Below, in pieces: positions 16,497 through 25,116 of a stretch of 64,000 bases of DNA. Location of the stretch: positions 1 to 64,000 of the IMG/VR virus record IMGVR_UViG_3300043570_001741; one strand, 5' to 3'. The notes below the pieces were generated by a model. The model was given only the letters and a program-made list of their open reading frames with translations, did no database searches and had not been told where the DNA came from. A program made the position numbers and the translations under genes. Origin of the DNA: a virus. Numbering within the stretch: the stretch's first letter is position 1; each line of letters starts with the position of its first letter.

Positions 16497-17955
16497 TTTA
16501 ATATTACATCATAAGGATGAGGCATTCATCCGTTTTGAGTGTGACAGAAACATAGCTCAAGAGTTATCAGACTATTTCACATTTCATGTTCCAGGTTACC
16601 AGTTTGTTCCTGCCTATAAGAATAGGCTTTGGGACGGGAAAATTAGGCTGGCAGACCTGAGAACATTTTTAATCTATCGTGGATTAATTCCTTACATTGA
16701 GAAGTTTTGTGAGGAACGAGAATACAAACTCGCATTAGACCCTATCATTAGTGTCACAGAAAACTTCTCCGCAATTGAGGCAGAACAATTTGCCAAGTCT
16801 TTGAATCTACCACATGAGGTTAGAGACTATCAATTGAAATCTTTTATTCAAGCAGTCCGTAATAAGAGGTTGTTATTATTATCACCAACTGCATCAGGTA
16901 AGTCTCTTATACTTTACCTTATCATTCGTTATTTGCAAATGGCGGATTACAAACGTGGCCTGTTAATCGTACCAACTACATCACTAGTTGAACAGATGTA
17001 TTCTGATTTTGCATCTTATGGTTATGATTCAGACCAGTATTGCCACAGACAGTATGCAGGTAAAGACAAACACACAAATAAGTTTTTGACCATTACAACA
17101 TGGCAATCAATATACAAAAACGAAAAAGATTACTTTGAACAATTTGATTTTGTTCTTGGTGATGAAGCACACCAGTTCAAAGCTAAATCTTTAACAACAA
17201 TTTTATCTGGTTGTACCAACACAAAATATAGAATCGGTACAACTGGTACACTAGATGGCACACAGACACACAGACTGGTACTAGAAGGTCTATTTGGTCC
17301 TGTTTACAAAGCAACTACAACTGCTGAGTTGATTGATAAAGGACAACTTGCCTCATTTAAAATTAAGTGTTTGATTTTAAAATATCCAGATGCAATTTGT
17401 AAAGAGGCTAGGTCTTGGGATTATAACCAAGAAATGGAATACATTGTAAAGAATAATGCACGTAATGAATTTATTAAGAACCTTGTTATGTCATTGAAAG
17501 GCAACTCTCTTGTTTTATTTCAGTTCGTAGAGAAACATGGTAAGAATTTATATGAGATTATCAAACAAGAAGCTGGTGATAGAAAAGTATTCTTTGTTCA
17601 CGGTGGTACAGACGTAGATATTAGAGAATCAATAAGGGCGATTACAGAGAAAGAAATAGACGCAATCATTGTGGCTTCATATGGTACTTTCTCCACAGGC
17701 GTGAATATTCGCAACCTACATAATATTATATTCGCATCACCTTCAAAGTCGAGAGTTAGAAACTTACAATCGATTGGTCGTGGTCTTCGTTTAGGTGAAA
17801 ATAAAGAACAAGCAGTTTTGTTCGATGTGGCTGATGACTTTAGAATAGGCAAATTTGCCAATTTTACATTGAAACATTTTGCCGAACGTGTTAAAATATA
17901 TGATGAAGAAAAATTTAATTACAAATTTTACAATATAGAGTTAAAAAATGCCTAA
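16486..17955 (+). CDS. uvsW: UvsW-like DNA/RNA helicase
   Basis: The 489-residue SF2 helicase has SPTASGKS (133-140), DEAH (226-229), 'GTTGTLDG' and 'LQSIGRGLR'. The N-terminal domain before residue 110 corresponds to the UvsW accessory domain. UvsW drives branch migration, dissolves R-loops and shifts T4 from origin- to recombination-dependent replication. The frame starts at GTG inside the end of uvsY; no ATG gives a full-length protein. Confidence 0.92.
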   Translation: MSVDLILHHKDEAFIRFECDRNIAQELSDYFTFHVPGYQFVPAYKNRLWDGKIRLADLRTFLIYRGLIPYIEKFCEEREYKLALDPIISVTENFSAIEAEQFAKSLNLPHEVRDYQLKSFIQAVRNKRLLLLSPTASGKSLILYLIIRYLQMADYKRGLLIVPTTSLVEQMYSDFASYGYDSDQYCHRQYAGKDKHTNKFLTITTWQSIYKNEKDYFEQFDFVLGDEAHQFKAKSLTTILSGCTNTKYRIGTTGTLDGTQTHRLVLEGLFGPVYKATTTAELIDKGQLASFKIKCLILKYPDAICKEARSWDYNQEMEYIVKNNARNEFIKNLVMSLKGNSLVLFQFVEKHGKNLYEIIKQEAGDRKVFFVHGGTDVDIRESIRAITEKEIDAIIVASYGTFSTGVNIRNLHNIIFASPSKSRVRNLQSIGRGLRLGENKEQAVLFDVADDFRIGKFANFTLKHFAERVKIYDEEKFNYKFYNIELKNA

Positions 17956-18382
17956 CCTTTTAGAAACAAATATCAAAATCGTAAGATTACAAAGTGGTGA
18001 GGACATTATAGCTGATTGCATGGCAACAGAAGATGAAGAAATTATTTCACTAAAACAACCAATGCATATCATATTCAAAAGAATTGCATCTGGTAGAAGT
18101 GTTATGATGATGATGCCTTGGTTGCCTATTGAATTGATTAAAGAGAATGTGGCCAACGTATATGGTGCAGACATTCTAACCATGATAGACCCTAAAGATG
18201 ATTTGATTGAGTATTATCATAACTCAGTTAATGATGAAGACATGACAAAAGCTACAAGTGCTTCTATTCGCCCACAACTATTTGACGAGTATGATGATGA
18301 TGAAGAACCAACTGACGAAGAATTAGATGAAGAAGAACTCGAAGAATTGTTAGAAGAAAAGAAACAAAGTAAAATACATTAA
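17948..18382 (+). CDS. acidic protein with an Sm-like pattern
   Basis: The first 75 residues show a beta-strand pattern reminiscent of Sm/LSm folds ('NIKIVRLQSGEDIIADCMAT', then 'IISLKQPMHIIFKRI'). The C-terminal 40 residues are almost all D and E ('EELDEEELEELLEEK'). A shorter protein at 40691 has a similar opening. The acidic tail could mimic nucleic acid or mediate partner binding. Function unknown; the Sm resemblance is a weak pattern call. Confidence 0.7.
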   Translation: MPNLLETNIKIVRLQSGEDIIADCMATEDEEIISLKQPMHIIFKRIASGRSVMMMMPWLPIELIKENVANVYGADILTMIDPKDDLIEYYHNSVNDEDMTKATSASIRPQLFDEYDDDEEPTDEELDEEELEELLEEKKQSKIH

Positions 18383-18399
18383 GTTATTGAGGACATATT

Positions 18400-19914
18400 A
18401 TGGCAAACGTGACATTCGTGGTACCAAGTAGTGCTAAAAAGGCCTATCAGGATTTAGCAAACTACCACTCAGCAATTGAACCACCAACATGGGCGTGTTT
18501 ACTTGCTCAATCAGTTAGAGCAAAAGGACATGAGCCTTGTATTCTGGACTTTGATGCAACACCAAAGACAGACGAAGATGCGGCAGAATCAATTGCCGAT
18601 ACAAAACCAAAGTTGGTAGTATTTGTTCTCTACGGACAAAATCCAAACTCAGGCACCACAATGATGATTGGTGCCACATCATTAGCAAAACAATTACGTA
18701 TTAGTCATCCAAATCTAAAGATTGCTTTTGTTGGCTCACATGTGTCTGCATTACCACATGAAGTAATTAAATATAACTTTGTTGACTTTGCTTTTATTAA
18801 TGAAGGTGTTCATGCCCTCCACGCATTGTTACAAACAGATTTAGTTAATGAGTTGGATAAAGTTCCAGGTATTTGGTACAAACAACATTCATTACATAGA
18901 CCATCAGCGCCTGCTAAAGTTGTTGAAACTAGAGACATGGACATTATGATGCCGGGTTATGCATGGGACTTATTACCTAAAAGAGAAAACCTATTAGACA
19001 CATATCGTGCTCACTATTGGCATACAAACTTCTTAGATGAAGGAAGAACACCATTTGCGGCAATTTACACATCATTAGGTTGCCAATTTGCATGTAACTT
19101 CTGTATGATTAACATTGTCAACAGAACTTCTTATGATATGGGAACAACATCGGCTGATTCTAAAGGTATGAGATTTTGGTCTCCAGAATTGGTATTAAAA
19201 GAATTCGAAGCCTTGTACAATTCAGGTGTTAGAACAATTCGTATTACAGATGAAATGTTTTTTCTTAATAAGAAGTTCTATGTGCCGATTCTACAAGGCA
19301 TTATTGACCGTGGTTTAAAATTTAATATGTGGGCATATGCTCGTGTTGATTCTATTCGTAAAGACCAACTTGCATTATTTAAAAAGGCTGGTGTAAATTG
19401 GTTAGCATTAGGCATCGAAGCAGGTAATCAAAACGTTAGACTTGAGATTGATAAAGGTCGTTTTGAACAAGTTGATATCCGCCAAGTTGTGAGTGATATC
19501 AAAGATGCTGGCATCAATGTACTTGGTAACTATATGTTTGGTTTTCCAACAGACACATATGAAACAATGCAAGAGACATTAGACCTTGCGCTTGAGTTGA
19601 ATTGTGAACATGCCAACTTCTATGCAGCTATGGCTTTGCCTGGTAGTCCATTGTATATGCATGCTAAAAGTAATAACTGGGAATTGCCGCAATCATTTGA
19701 AGAATATGCCTTCTTATCATATGATTGTAAACCAATGCGTACTAACACATTGACAGGTGCGGAAGTATTGAAGTTTCGTGATGATGCATGGCACACATAC
19801 TTCTCTAATGAAAACTTTATTAATTTGGTAGATGATAAATTTGGTGCTCAGTCTAAACAAAATGTAGAAAATATGGCCCAAATTCGTTTGAAAAGGAAAA
19901 TTCTAGGTGACTAA
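18400..19914 (+). CDS. radical SAM enzyme with N-terminal B12-binding-like domain
   Basis: The 504-residue protein has the cluster motif CX3CX2C as C228, C232, C235 in 'GCQFACNFCMI', followed by 'IRITDEMFFLNKKFY' and 'GVNWLALGIEAGNQNVR', typical of the radical SAM barrel. Residues 1-160 look like the Rossmann-type cobalamin domain, but the DxHxxG cobalamin-ligand motif is not seen. It opens a sugar-modification cassette and overlaps the next gene. A methyl transfer or carbon rearrangement on a sugar is inferred from context only. Confidence 0.85.
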   Translation: MANVTFVVPSSAKKAYQDLANYHSAIEPPTWACLLAQSVRAKGHEPCILDFDATPKTDEDAAESIADTKPKLVVFVLYGQNPNSGTTMMIGATSLAKQLRISHPNLKIAFVGSHVSALPHEVIKYNFVDFAFINEGVHALHALLQTDLVNELDKVPGIWYKQHSLHRPSAPAKVVETRDMDIMMPGYAWDLLPKRENLLDTYRAHYWHTNFLDEGRTPFAAIYTSLGCQFACNFCMINIVNRTSYDMGTTSADSKGMRFWSPELVLKEFEALYNSGVRTIRITDEMFFLNKKFYVPILQGIIDRGLKFNMWAYARVDSIRKDQLALFKKAGVNWLALGIEAGNQNVRLEIDKGRFEQVDIRQVVSDIKDAGINVLGNYMFGFPTDTYETMQETLDLALELNCEHANFYAAMALPGSPLYMHAKSNNWELPQSFEEYAFLSYDCKPMRTNTLTGAEVLKFRDDAWHTYFSNENFINLVDDKFGAQSKQNVENMAQIRLKRKILGD

Positions 19915-20506
19915 AGATGATTTAATTAATTTCGAGAACCGAATTGCCGATAGATTCAACAATGGTGATATTAGAGCACCAGTTCATCTTTATTCTGGCA
20001 ATGAGGAACAAATGATTGAGATAATGAAAGACGTTAGACCTGATGATTGGGTATTCTGTTCTTGGCGCTCACACTATCAATGCCTTCTAAAAGGTGTTCC
20101 AATGAATAAAGTGGAAGAAGAAATCGTAAAAGGCCACTCTATTACATTGTGTTTTACCGATTACAATATTTACTCCTCTGCTATTGTTGGTGGTGTTTTA
20201 CCAATTGCGGTGGGTACTGCTATGTCACTTAAACGTGATAAGAAAGATGCAATGGTATATTGTTTCTTAGGTGATATGACTTCTGAAACAGGTATTGCTC
20301 ATGAGTCTATTAAGTATGCCTTGAACCATAATTTGCCAATTAAGTTTATCATTGAAGATAATAGTAAGTCTGTATGTACCGACACAAGAGATGCTTGGGG
20401 TTTTAAAGAATTAACTTTCGAAAATGCTATTAATGATAAAATTGTTTATTACAAATATGATAACAAGTACCCACATGCAGGTGCTGGAAAGAGAGTGCAG
20501 TTTTGA
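19907..20506 (+). CDS. TPP-dependent enzyme, cofactor-binding (alpha) half
   Basis: The 199-residue protein matches E1-alpha or transketolase N-halves: 'HSITLCFTDYNIYSSAIVGG', 'LPIAVGTAMSLKRDKKDA' and the TPP-Mg segment GDMTSETG..HESIKYAL...IIEDN, a variant of GDG-x26-NN. It is much shorter than E1-alpha (about 330). The partner half is the next gene. The GTG start overlaps the radical SAM stop and follows AAGGA. The pair likely moves a two-carbon unit or oxidises a ketoacid; substrate unknown. Confidence 0.8.
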   Translation: MTKDDLINFENRIADRFNNGDIRAPVHLYSGNEEQMIEIMKDVRPDDWVFCSWRSHYQCLLKGVPMNKVEEEIVKGHSITLCFTDYNIYSSAIVGGVLPIAVGTAMSLKRDKKDAMVYCFLGDMTSETGIAHESIKYALNHNLPIKFIIEDNSKSVCTDTRDAWGFKELTFENAINDKIVYYKYDNKYPHAGAGKRVQF

Positions 20507-21033
20507 AATACTTTGATGAATTAAAACGTAGCATGGAATGGCTTGCGACACATGAACGTGTGTTGTTTATGGGTCAGGCAGTAGCAGAACCAGGTACAGG
20601 CATGTCAAACACTTTGAAAGATATTGACCGCAGTAAGCTATTAGAGTTACCTGTTGCAGAAGATATGCAGATGGGTATGACTTTAGGTATGGCATTGAGT
20701 GGTCATATTCCAGTTAGCATCTATCCAAGATGGAACTTTCTATTATGTGCGACCAATCAGTTGGTGAGTCACCTAGATAAAGTGTCAGCAATGTCTGATT
20801 ATAAAGTAAAGACTATTATTCGTACAAGTATTGGTTCAGAAAGGCCATTACATCCACAGGCACAACACGTTGGTGATTTTACTGATGCATTTAAATTGAT
20901 GTGTAAAACGGTAGATATTATTAAACTTGAAAATCCTAAGGATATATTCCCTGCTTATGAACTTGCGTTATTGAGAGATGATAACCGTTCTACAATTATT
21001 GTTGAGTACGGAGATTATTATAATGAAAAATGA
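20503..21033 (+). CDS. TPP-dependent enzyme, pyrimidine-binding (beta) half
   Basis: The 176-residue protein resembles E1-beta or transketolase central domains: 'LFMGQAVAEPGTGMSNTL', 'LLELPVAEDMQMGMTLGMAL' with the catalytic-type Glu in PVAED, and 'IIRTSIGSERPLHPQAQHVG'. The C-terminal E1-beta domain is missing. It begins at TTG overlapping the alpha stop, indicating tight coupling; an ATG ten codons later is the alternative. Together with the alpha half it forms a minimal split transketolase-like enzyme. Confidence 0.78.
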   Translation: MKYFDELKRSMEWLATHERVLFMGQAVAEPGTGMSNTLKDIDRSKLLELPVAEDMQMGMTLGMALSGHIPVSIYPRWNFLLCATNQLVSHLDKVSAMSDYKVKTIIRTSIGSERPLHPQAQHVGDFTDAFKLMCKTVDIIKLENPKDIFPAYELALLRDDNRSTIIVEYGDYYNEK

Positions 21034-22013
21034 TTATCACTAAAACACCATATCGTTTATCTCTATTTGGTGGCGGCACAGATTATCCTGCATGGTATAG
21101 TAAACATCCATGCAGGATTTTATCAGCTGCAATGGCAAACTATTGTTATATTACTGTTAAAGAGTTACCGCCATTCTTTGAACATAAAACAAGAGTGGTT
21201 TACTCCAAAATTGAAAGCGTTAACACAGTAGATGAGATAGACCATCCTTCTGTTAGAGCATGTTTACAACACATGGGGATTACAGGAGACATTTCTATTG
21301 TGCATGATGGAGACTTACCTGCACGTTCTGGCATAGGCTCCAGTTCTTCATTCACAGTTGGTCTATTGAATGCTCTACATGAATATAAGAATAAACCTTT
21401 TGGGTCTTTAAATTGCCTGGCAAAAGAAGCCATACACATTGAACAGAATGTTCTAGGTGAGAATGTAGGCATACAAGACCAAATCATGGCTGCATATGGC
21501 GGTATTCGTGTTATTAAAATGAATGAAAATGGTTGGTCAACAGAAGAATTAAAATTAGATTCTAATTACATTAAAAATCTAGAGTCTCATATCATGCTTG
21601 GGTTTTCTGGAGTAAGTAGATTTTCAGGAGAACATTCTTGTAAAGTTGTTACCAAAATTAAAGAAGATAAAATTCATAGTCAACTGACAGATATGGCAGC
21701 ACTTGCGGACAGCGCCATAAATAGTATTACCAGACATTGTAGTGTAGAAGAAATTGGAAAGTTACTACACGAAGGGTTTACTATCAAACAATCCATTGGT
21801 ACAGAACCATGGATTGATGATATCTACCAACATTCTTTACAATGTGGCTCATTAGGTGGCAAACTAATGGGTGCTGGCGGTGGTGGTTTTTTTATGTTTT
21901 TAGTACCACCTGAGAGACAAGGAGAATTTAAAAAACAAATGAGTTCTATTAAAGTGTGGGTGCCATTTAAATTTGATACAAATGGTAGCCAAATTATACA
22001 TCAATCAAACTGA
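21030..22013 (+). CDS. GHMP-family sugar kinase, HddA-like
   Basis: The 327-residue protein has the three GHMP motifs: 'TPYRLSLFGGGTDYPAWY' at the N-terminus, 'LPARSGIGSSSSFTVGLLNA' (about residues 96-115) and C-terminal 'LMGAGGGGFFMFLVPP'. The FGGGTDYP opening is typical of D-glycero-D-manno-heptose-7-phosphate kinase and fucokinase-like enzymes. It would phosphorylate a sugar for activation. It overlaps the TPP beta gene by ATGA. Confidence 0.88.
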   Translation: MIITKTPYRLSLFGGGTDYPAWYSKHPCRILSAAMANYCYITVKELPPFFEHKTRVVYSKIESVNTVDEIDHPSVRACLQHMGITGDISIVHDGDLPARSGIGSSSSFTVGLLNALHEYKNKPFGSLNCLAKEAIHIEQNVLGENVGIQDQIMAAYGGIRVIKMNENGWSTEELKLDSNYIKNLESHIMLGFSGVSRFSGEHSCKVVTKIKEDKIHSQLTDMAALADSAINSITRHCSVEEIGKLLHEGFTIKQSIGTEPWIDDIYQHSLQCGSLGGKLMGAGGGGFFMFLVPPERQGEFKKQMSSIKVWVPFKFDTNGSQIIHQSN

Positions 22014-22021
22014 GGTTTATT

Positions 22022-23191
22022 ATGAAATTTCCATTAATGCGAAATAATATTTTGAGAAGTGAGTTAGATGCCGTCATTGAGCATTTGAAACAAGATGATC
22101 CAATTCTAACCAATGGCCCTAATTGCCGAGCATTCGAAGAAGAATGGTCTAAGTGGTTAGGCGTTAAGTATTCTGTTTTTGTTAACTCAGGTGCTTCTGC
22201 CAATCTGTTGTCAATGACCTTATTGAAGATTCAACACCCATTTGGTGGTGAAATCATTGTACCACCTTTGACATGGGTATCAGATATAGCTTCTGTATTG
22301 CAATGCGGATTCACACCAGTGTTTGTTGATATTGACCCAAGAACATTGGCAATGGATACAAAAGGTATTATTAATGCCATCACACCAAACACTAAGGCAG
22401 TTTTCTTATCACATATCCAAGGTTTTAATGGCCTTACTGATGAATTGTTGGATGAATTAAAGAAACGAGATATTCCTTTAATTGAAGATGTGTGTGAATC
22501 ACATGGTGCAACACATAAAGGTAAGAAACTAGGGTCTTTTGGTTGGACTTCTAATTTCTCATTCTACTATGCTCATCACATGACCACAATTGAAGGCGGT
22601 ATGGTTTGTACCAATGATGAAGAAACTTATCAGACCTTGAGAATGTTAAGGTCACATGGTATGGTTCGTGAGCTATCTAACCAAGACTATAAAGATTGTT
22701 GGATTGAAGATAATCCCGGTTGTAATCCAGAATTCATTTTTGCTTACCCGGCTTACAATATGCGTAACAACGAAATAGGCGGCATACTTGGTCGAAAACA
22801 GTTGCCAAACTTAGATGAAAATGTTAAAATAAGGAACTTTAACAATGAAAGGTTCTTACGTAACATAGATTCAAACAAATACTTTACTGATTTTGAGCTA
22901 GAAGGTGCTAGTAACTATGCATTCAACCTAGTGTTAAAAGATAAAGATAATGTTCGTTTGGCTAATCTTATGAAGACCTTGAAAGAATCTGGAGTTGAAT
23001 TCAGAAGAGGCAGTGCTGGTGGTGGTAATCAATTAAGACAACCTTATTTGAAAAACTTAATGCCTCCTGCACACTACGAAGAATTTAAAAACACGGAACA
23101 TATTCACTTCTATGGATTCTACATTGGTAATTTTCCATCAATGACAGTAAATGAAATTGATGAGATTTGTGAAATAATTAATAAGGTATAA
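22022..23191 (+). CDS. PLP-dependent sugar 3-dehydratase-like (ColD/RfbH type)
   Basis: The 389-residue DegT/DnrJ-family protein has 'NSGASANLLSMTLL', 'WVSDIASVLQCGFTPVFVDI' and 'IEDVCESHGA'. At the usual PLP-lysine site (SFxxxK..TTGEGG) it has SFYYAHHMTTIEGG, with His185 in place of Lys. This substitution is characteristic of GDP-4-keto-6-deoxymannose 3-dehydratase (ColD, about 388 residues) and RfbH, which remove the 3-hydroxyl rather than aminate. A 3-deoxysugar product is therefore predicted; the nucleotide is unknown. Confidence 0.87.
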   Translation: MKFPLMRNNILRSELDAVIEHLKQDDPILTNGPNCRAFEEEWSKWLGVKYSVFVNSGASANLLSMTLLKIQHPFGGEIIVPPLTWVSDIASVLQCGFTPVFVDIDPRTLAMDTKGIINAITPNTKAVFLSHIQGFNGLTDELLDELKKRDIPLIEDVCESHGATHKGKKLGSFGWTSNFSFYYAHHMTTIEGGMVCTNDEETYQTLRMLRSHGMVRELSNQDYKDCWIEDNPGCNPEFIFAYPAYNMRNNEIGGILGRKQLPNLDENVKIRNFNNERFLRNIDSNKYFTDFELEGASNYAFNLVLKDKDNVRLANLMKTLKESGVEFRRGSAGGGNQLRQPYLKNLMPPAHYEEFKNTEHIHFYGFYIGNFPSMTVNEIDEICEIINKV

Positions 23192-23192
23192 A

Positions 23193-24119
23193 ATGGCAAA
23201 TATTTTAGTGACAGGCGGTGCAGGGTATATTGGTTCTACACTTGTACCAATTCTTTTAAGTAAAGGACATAACGTAACTGTACTTGATAACTTTATGTAT
23301 GGCCAAACGTCTTTGAACCAATTGGCACACTTGAAAAACTTTAATGTGTTTAGTGGTGATGTTCGTATTAAATCTGACATTGCACCAATGTTAAAACAAG
23401 CTGATGTTATTATTCCATTGGCTGCATATGTTGGTGCACCATTGTGTAACAAGGATCCAATTGGTGCATCTTCTACCAATAAAGATGCCATCTTTTTGAT
23501 GCTTGATAACTTGTCACAGAATCAAGTCGTATTGATGCCTACAACTAATAGTGCCTATGGTACAGGTACATATTGTACCGAAGAATCATCATTGAATCCT
23601 ATTTCACTTTATGCCAAAGATAAAGTTGAAGTCGAGAAACGTTTGATGGATCATCCTAACTCCATTAGTTACCGATTGGCAACAGTATTTGGTATGTCAC
23701 CACGTATGAGAATTGATTTGCTTGTCAACGATTTTGTACACCGAGCCGTTAATGATGGATGTGCTGTGTTATTTGAAGGCCATTTCAAACGTAACTATGT
23801 TCATGTACGTGATGTTTCTAATGCATTTGTACATGCGCTAAATAACTTTGAAGACATGAAAGATGAAATCTACAATGTGGGTTTATCAGAGGCTAATGTT
23901 TCTAAATGGGAACTGTGTGAAGTGATTAAGAAATATATTCCTAGTTTCACATTTTTGGAAGCTGAAGTTGGTAAAGACCCTGACCAACGAAACTATATTG
24001 TATCTAATGAAAAGATTGAGGCAACTGGTTTCAAAACTCAACACACATTAGATTCAGGTGTTGAAGAACTCATTAAGGGTTATCGTATGATTAACAACCG
24101 TAAATATGGTAATGTTTAA
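23193..24119 (+). CDS. NAD-dependent sugar epimerase/dehydratase (extended SDR)
   Basis: The 308-residue protein has the nucleotide-binding GGAGYIG (8-14), catalytic YAKDK (Y140-K144) preceded by 'TTNSAYGTGTYCTEES', and 'NYVHVRDVSNAFVHALNNF'. It resembles UDP-glucose 4-epimerase-type enzymes that epimerise, dehydrate or reduce nucleotide sugars. It closes the sugar cassette and overlaps the next gene by TAATG. In the cassette it could reduce or epimerise the 4-keto intermediate. Confidence 0.9.
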   Translation: MANILVTGGAGYIGSTLVPILLSKGHNVTVLDNFMYGQTSLNQLAHLKNFNVFSGDVRIKSDIAPMLKQADVIIPLAAYVGAPLCNKDPIGASSTNKDAIFLMLDNLSQNQVVLMPTTNSAYGTGTYCTEESSLNPISLYAKDKVEVEKRLMDHPNSISYRLATVFGMSPRMRIDLLVNDFVHRAVNDGCAVLFEGHFKRNYVHVRDVSNAFVHALNNFEDMKDEIYNVGLSEANVSKWELCEVIKKYIPSFTFLEAEVGKDPDQRNYIVSNEKIEATGFKTQHTLDSGVEELIKGYRMINNRKYGNV

Positions 24120-24517
24120 TGGAATACAATAAGAAGAATTTAAAATTGGTGTCAGATATCATTATTAGAAATCTATCACCAGACTTATTACCTAAGAAAT
24201 GGGTTGAACGTAATTCAAACAACCCAATGTTTGGCCATTGTCATACCGCTTCTGGTTGCCTACAGAAAGTATTTGGTACAAAGAATATTAAACTATACCG
24301 TGCTTTAGATGATGAACAAATCTGGCATTGGTGGGTAGTAGATGTTAACGGAGATTTGATTGACCTGACTGCCGAACAATACTATTCTCAAGGGAGAAAC
24401 CCACCCTACAATGATGGGACCAAGGCATCGATACTAGGATTTGACTATCGTAAACGTGTCTTGAGGTTACTGGAAAAGGTAACTAAAGAATTATCTGAAA
24501 ACGGAACACCGCTATGA
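24119..24517 (+). CDS. unknown protein with Cys-His-Asp hydrolase-like pattern
   Basis: The 132-residue protein has 'MFGHCHTASGCLQKVFG', then 'IWHWWVVDVNGDLIDLTAEQ'. The order Cys on a helix start, His in a WHWW strand and Asp in IDLT is like papain/transglutaminase-fold hydrolases, where H-W-W-[VL] and D follow the nucleophile. The nucleophile could be either Cys. No specific family was recognised; catalysis is a hypothesis. Confidence 0.7.
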   Translation: MEYNKKNLKLVSDIIIRNLSPDLLPKKWVERNSNNPMFGHCHTASGCLQKVFGTKNIKLYRALDDEQIWHWWVVDVNGDLIDLTAEQYYSQGRNPPYNDGTKASILGFDYRKRVLRLLEKVTKELSENGTPL

Positions 24518-24576
24518 TATGCTTATTTGAAGTTGTTGTCAAGCGCTAATACAGGCAAATGTGAAAGAATATTATT

Positions 24577-25116
24577 ATGACTGAAAAGAAACCTAAACAC
24601 TATATTAACAACCCAGACTTCCTTGCCGCCTTGGTAAAGTATAGAAGTCAATGTGATGAGGCTAAGACTTTAGGTAAAGAAGACCCCAAGATACCAAACT
24701 ATATTGGTGAATGTTTCTTAAAGATTGCAGAACACCTATCACGTAAGCCAAACTTCATCTCCTATTCCTTCCGTGATGAGATGATTGCCGATGGTATTGA
24801 AAACTGCCTGATGTACTTCAGAAACTTTGACCCGGTAAAGAGTAACAATCCATTTGCTTATTTCACTCAAATAGTGTATTATGCTTTCTTACGCCGTATT
24901 ATGAAAGAGAAAAAACAGCTCTATGTCAAATACAAGGCAACACAACAGATTGGTATACTAGACGAATTTGAAATGTTTGAAGATGCAGATGGGCATCAGA
25001 AACAGTTCCAATTATATGACAATATCTCCGAATTCATTTTCAACTTTGAAGAAAGTAAGAGAAAGAAGAAAGAGGGTAAAGCTAAAGGTCTGGAAAAGTT
25101 TATTGAAGAAATATGA
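24577..25116 (+). CDS. 55: late-transcription sigma factor, gp55
   Basis: The 179-residue protein aligns with T4 gp55 (185): 'YINNPDFLAALVKY', 'IGECFLKIAEHLSRKPNF', 'FRDEMIADGIENCLMYFRNF' and 'NPFAYFTQIVYYAFLRRI'. This is the minimal sigma region 2 that reads TATAAATA. The C-terminus LEKFIEEI is a hydrophobic-acidic tail like the T4 clamp-binding tail (LDFLYEA). It explains the NATAAATA boxes in this window. A leader of 59 bases without gene precedes it. Confidence 0.92.
   Translation: MTEKKPKHYINNPDFLAALVKYRSQCDEAKTLGKEDPKIPNYIGECFLKIAEHLSRKPNFISYSFRDEMIADGIENCLMYFRNFDPVKSNNPFAYFTQIVYYAFLRRIMKEKKQLYVKYKATQQIGILDEFEMFEDADGHQKQFQLYDNISEFIFNFEESKRKKKEGKAKGLEKFIEEI

Noticed and set aside
21716-21723. 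CATAAATA late-box match inside the GHMP kinase
   Set aside because: It lies in the middle of a coding region with no start codon positioned downstream, so it is probably chance.
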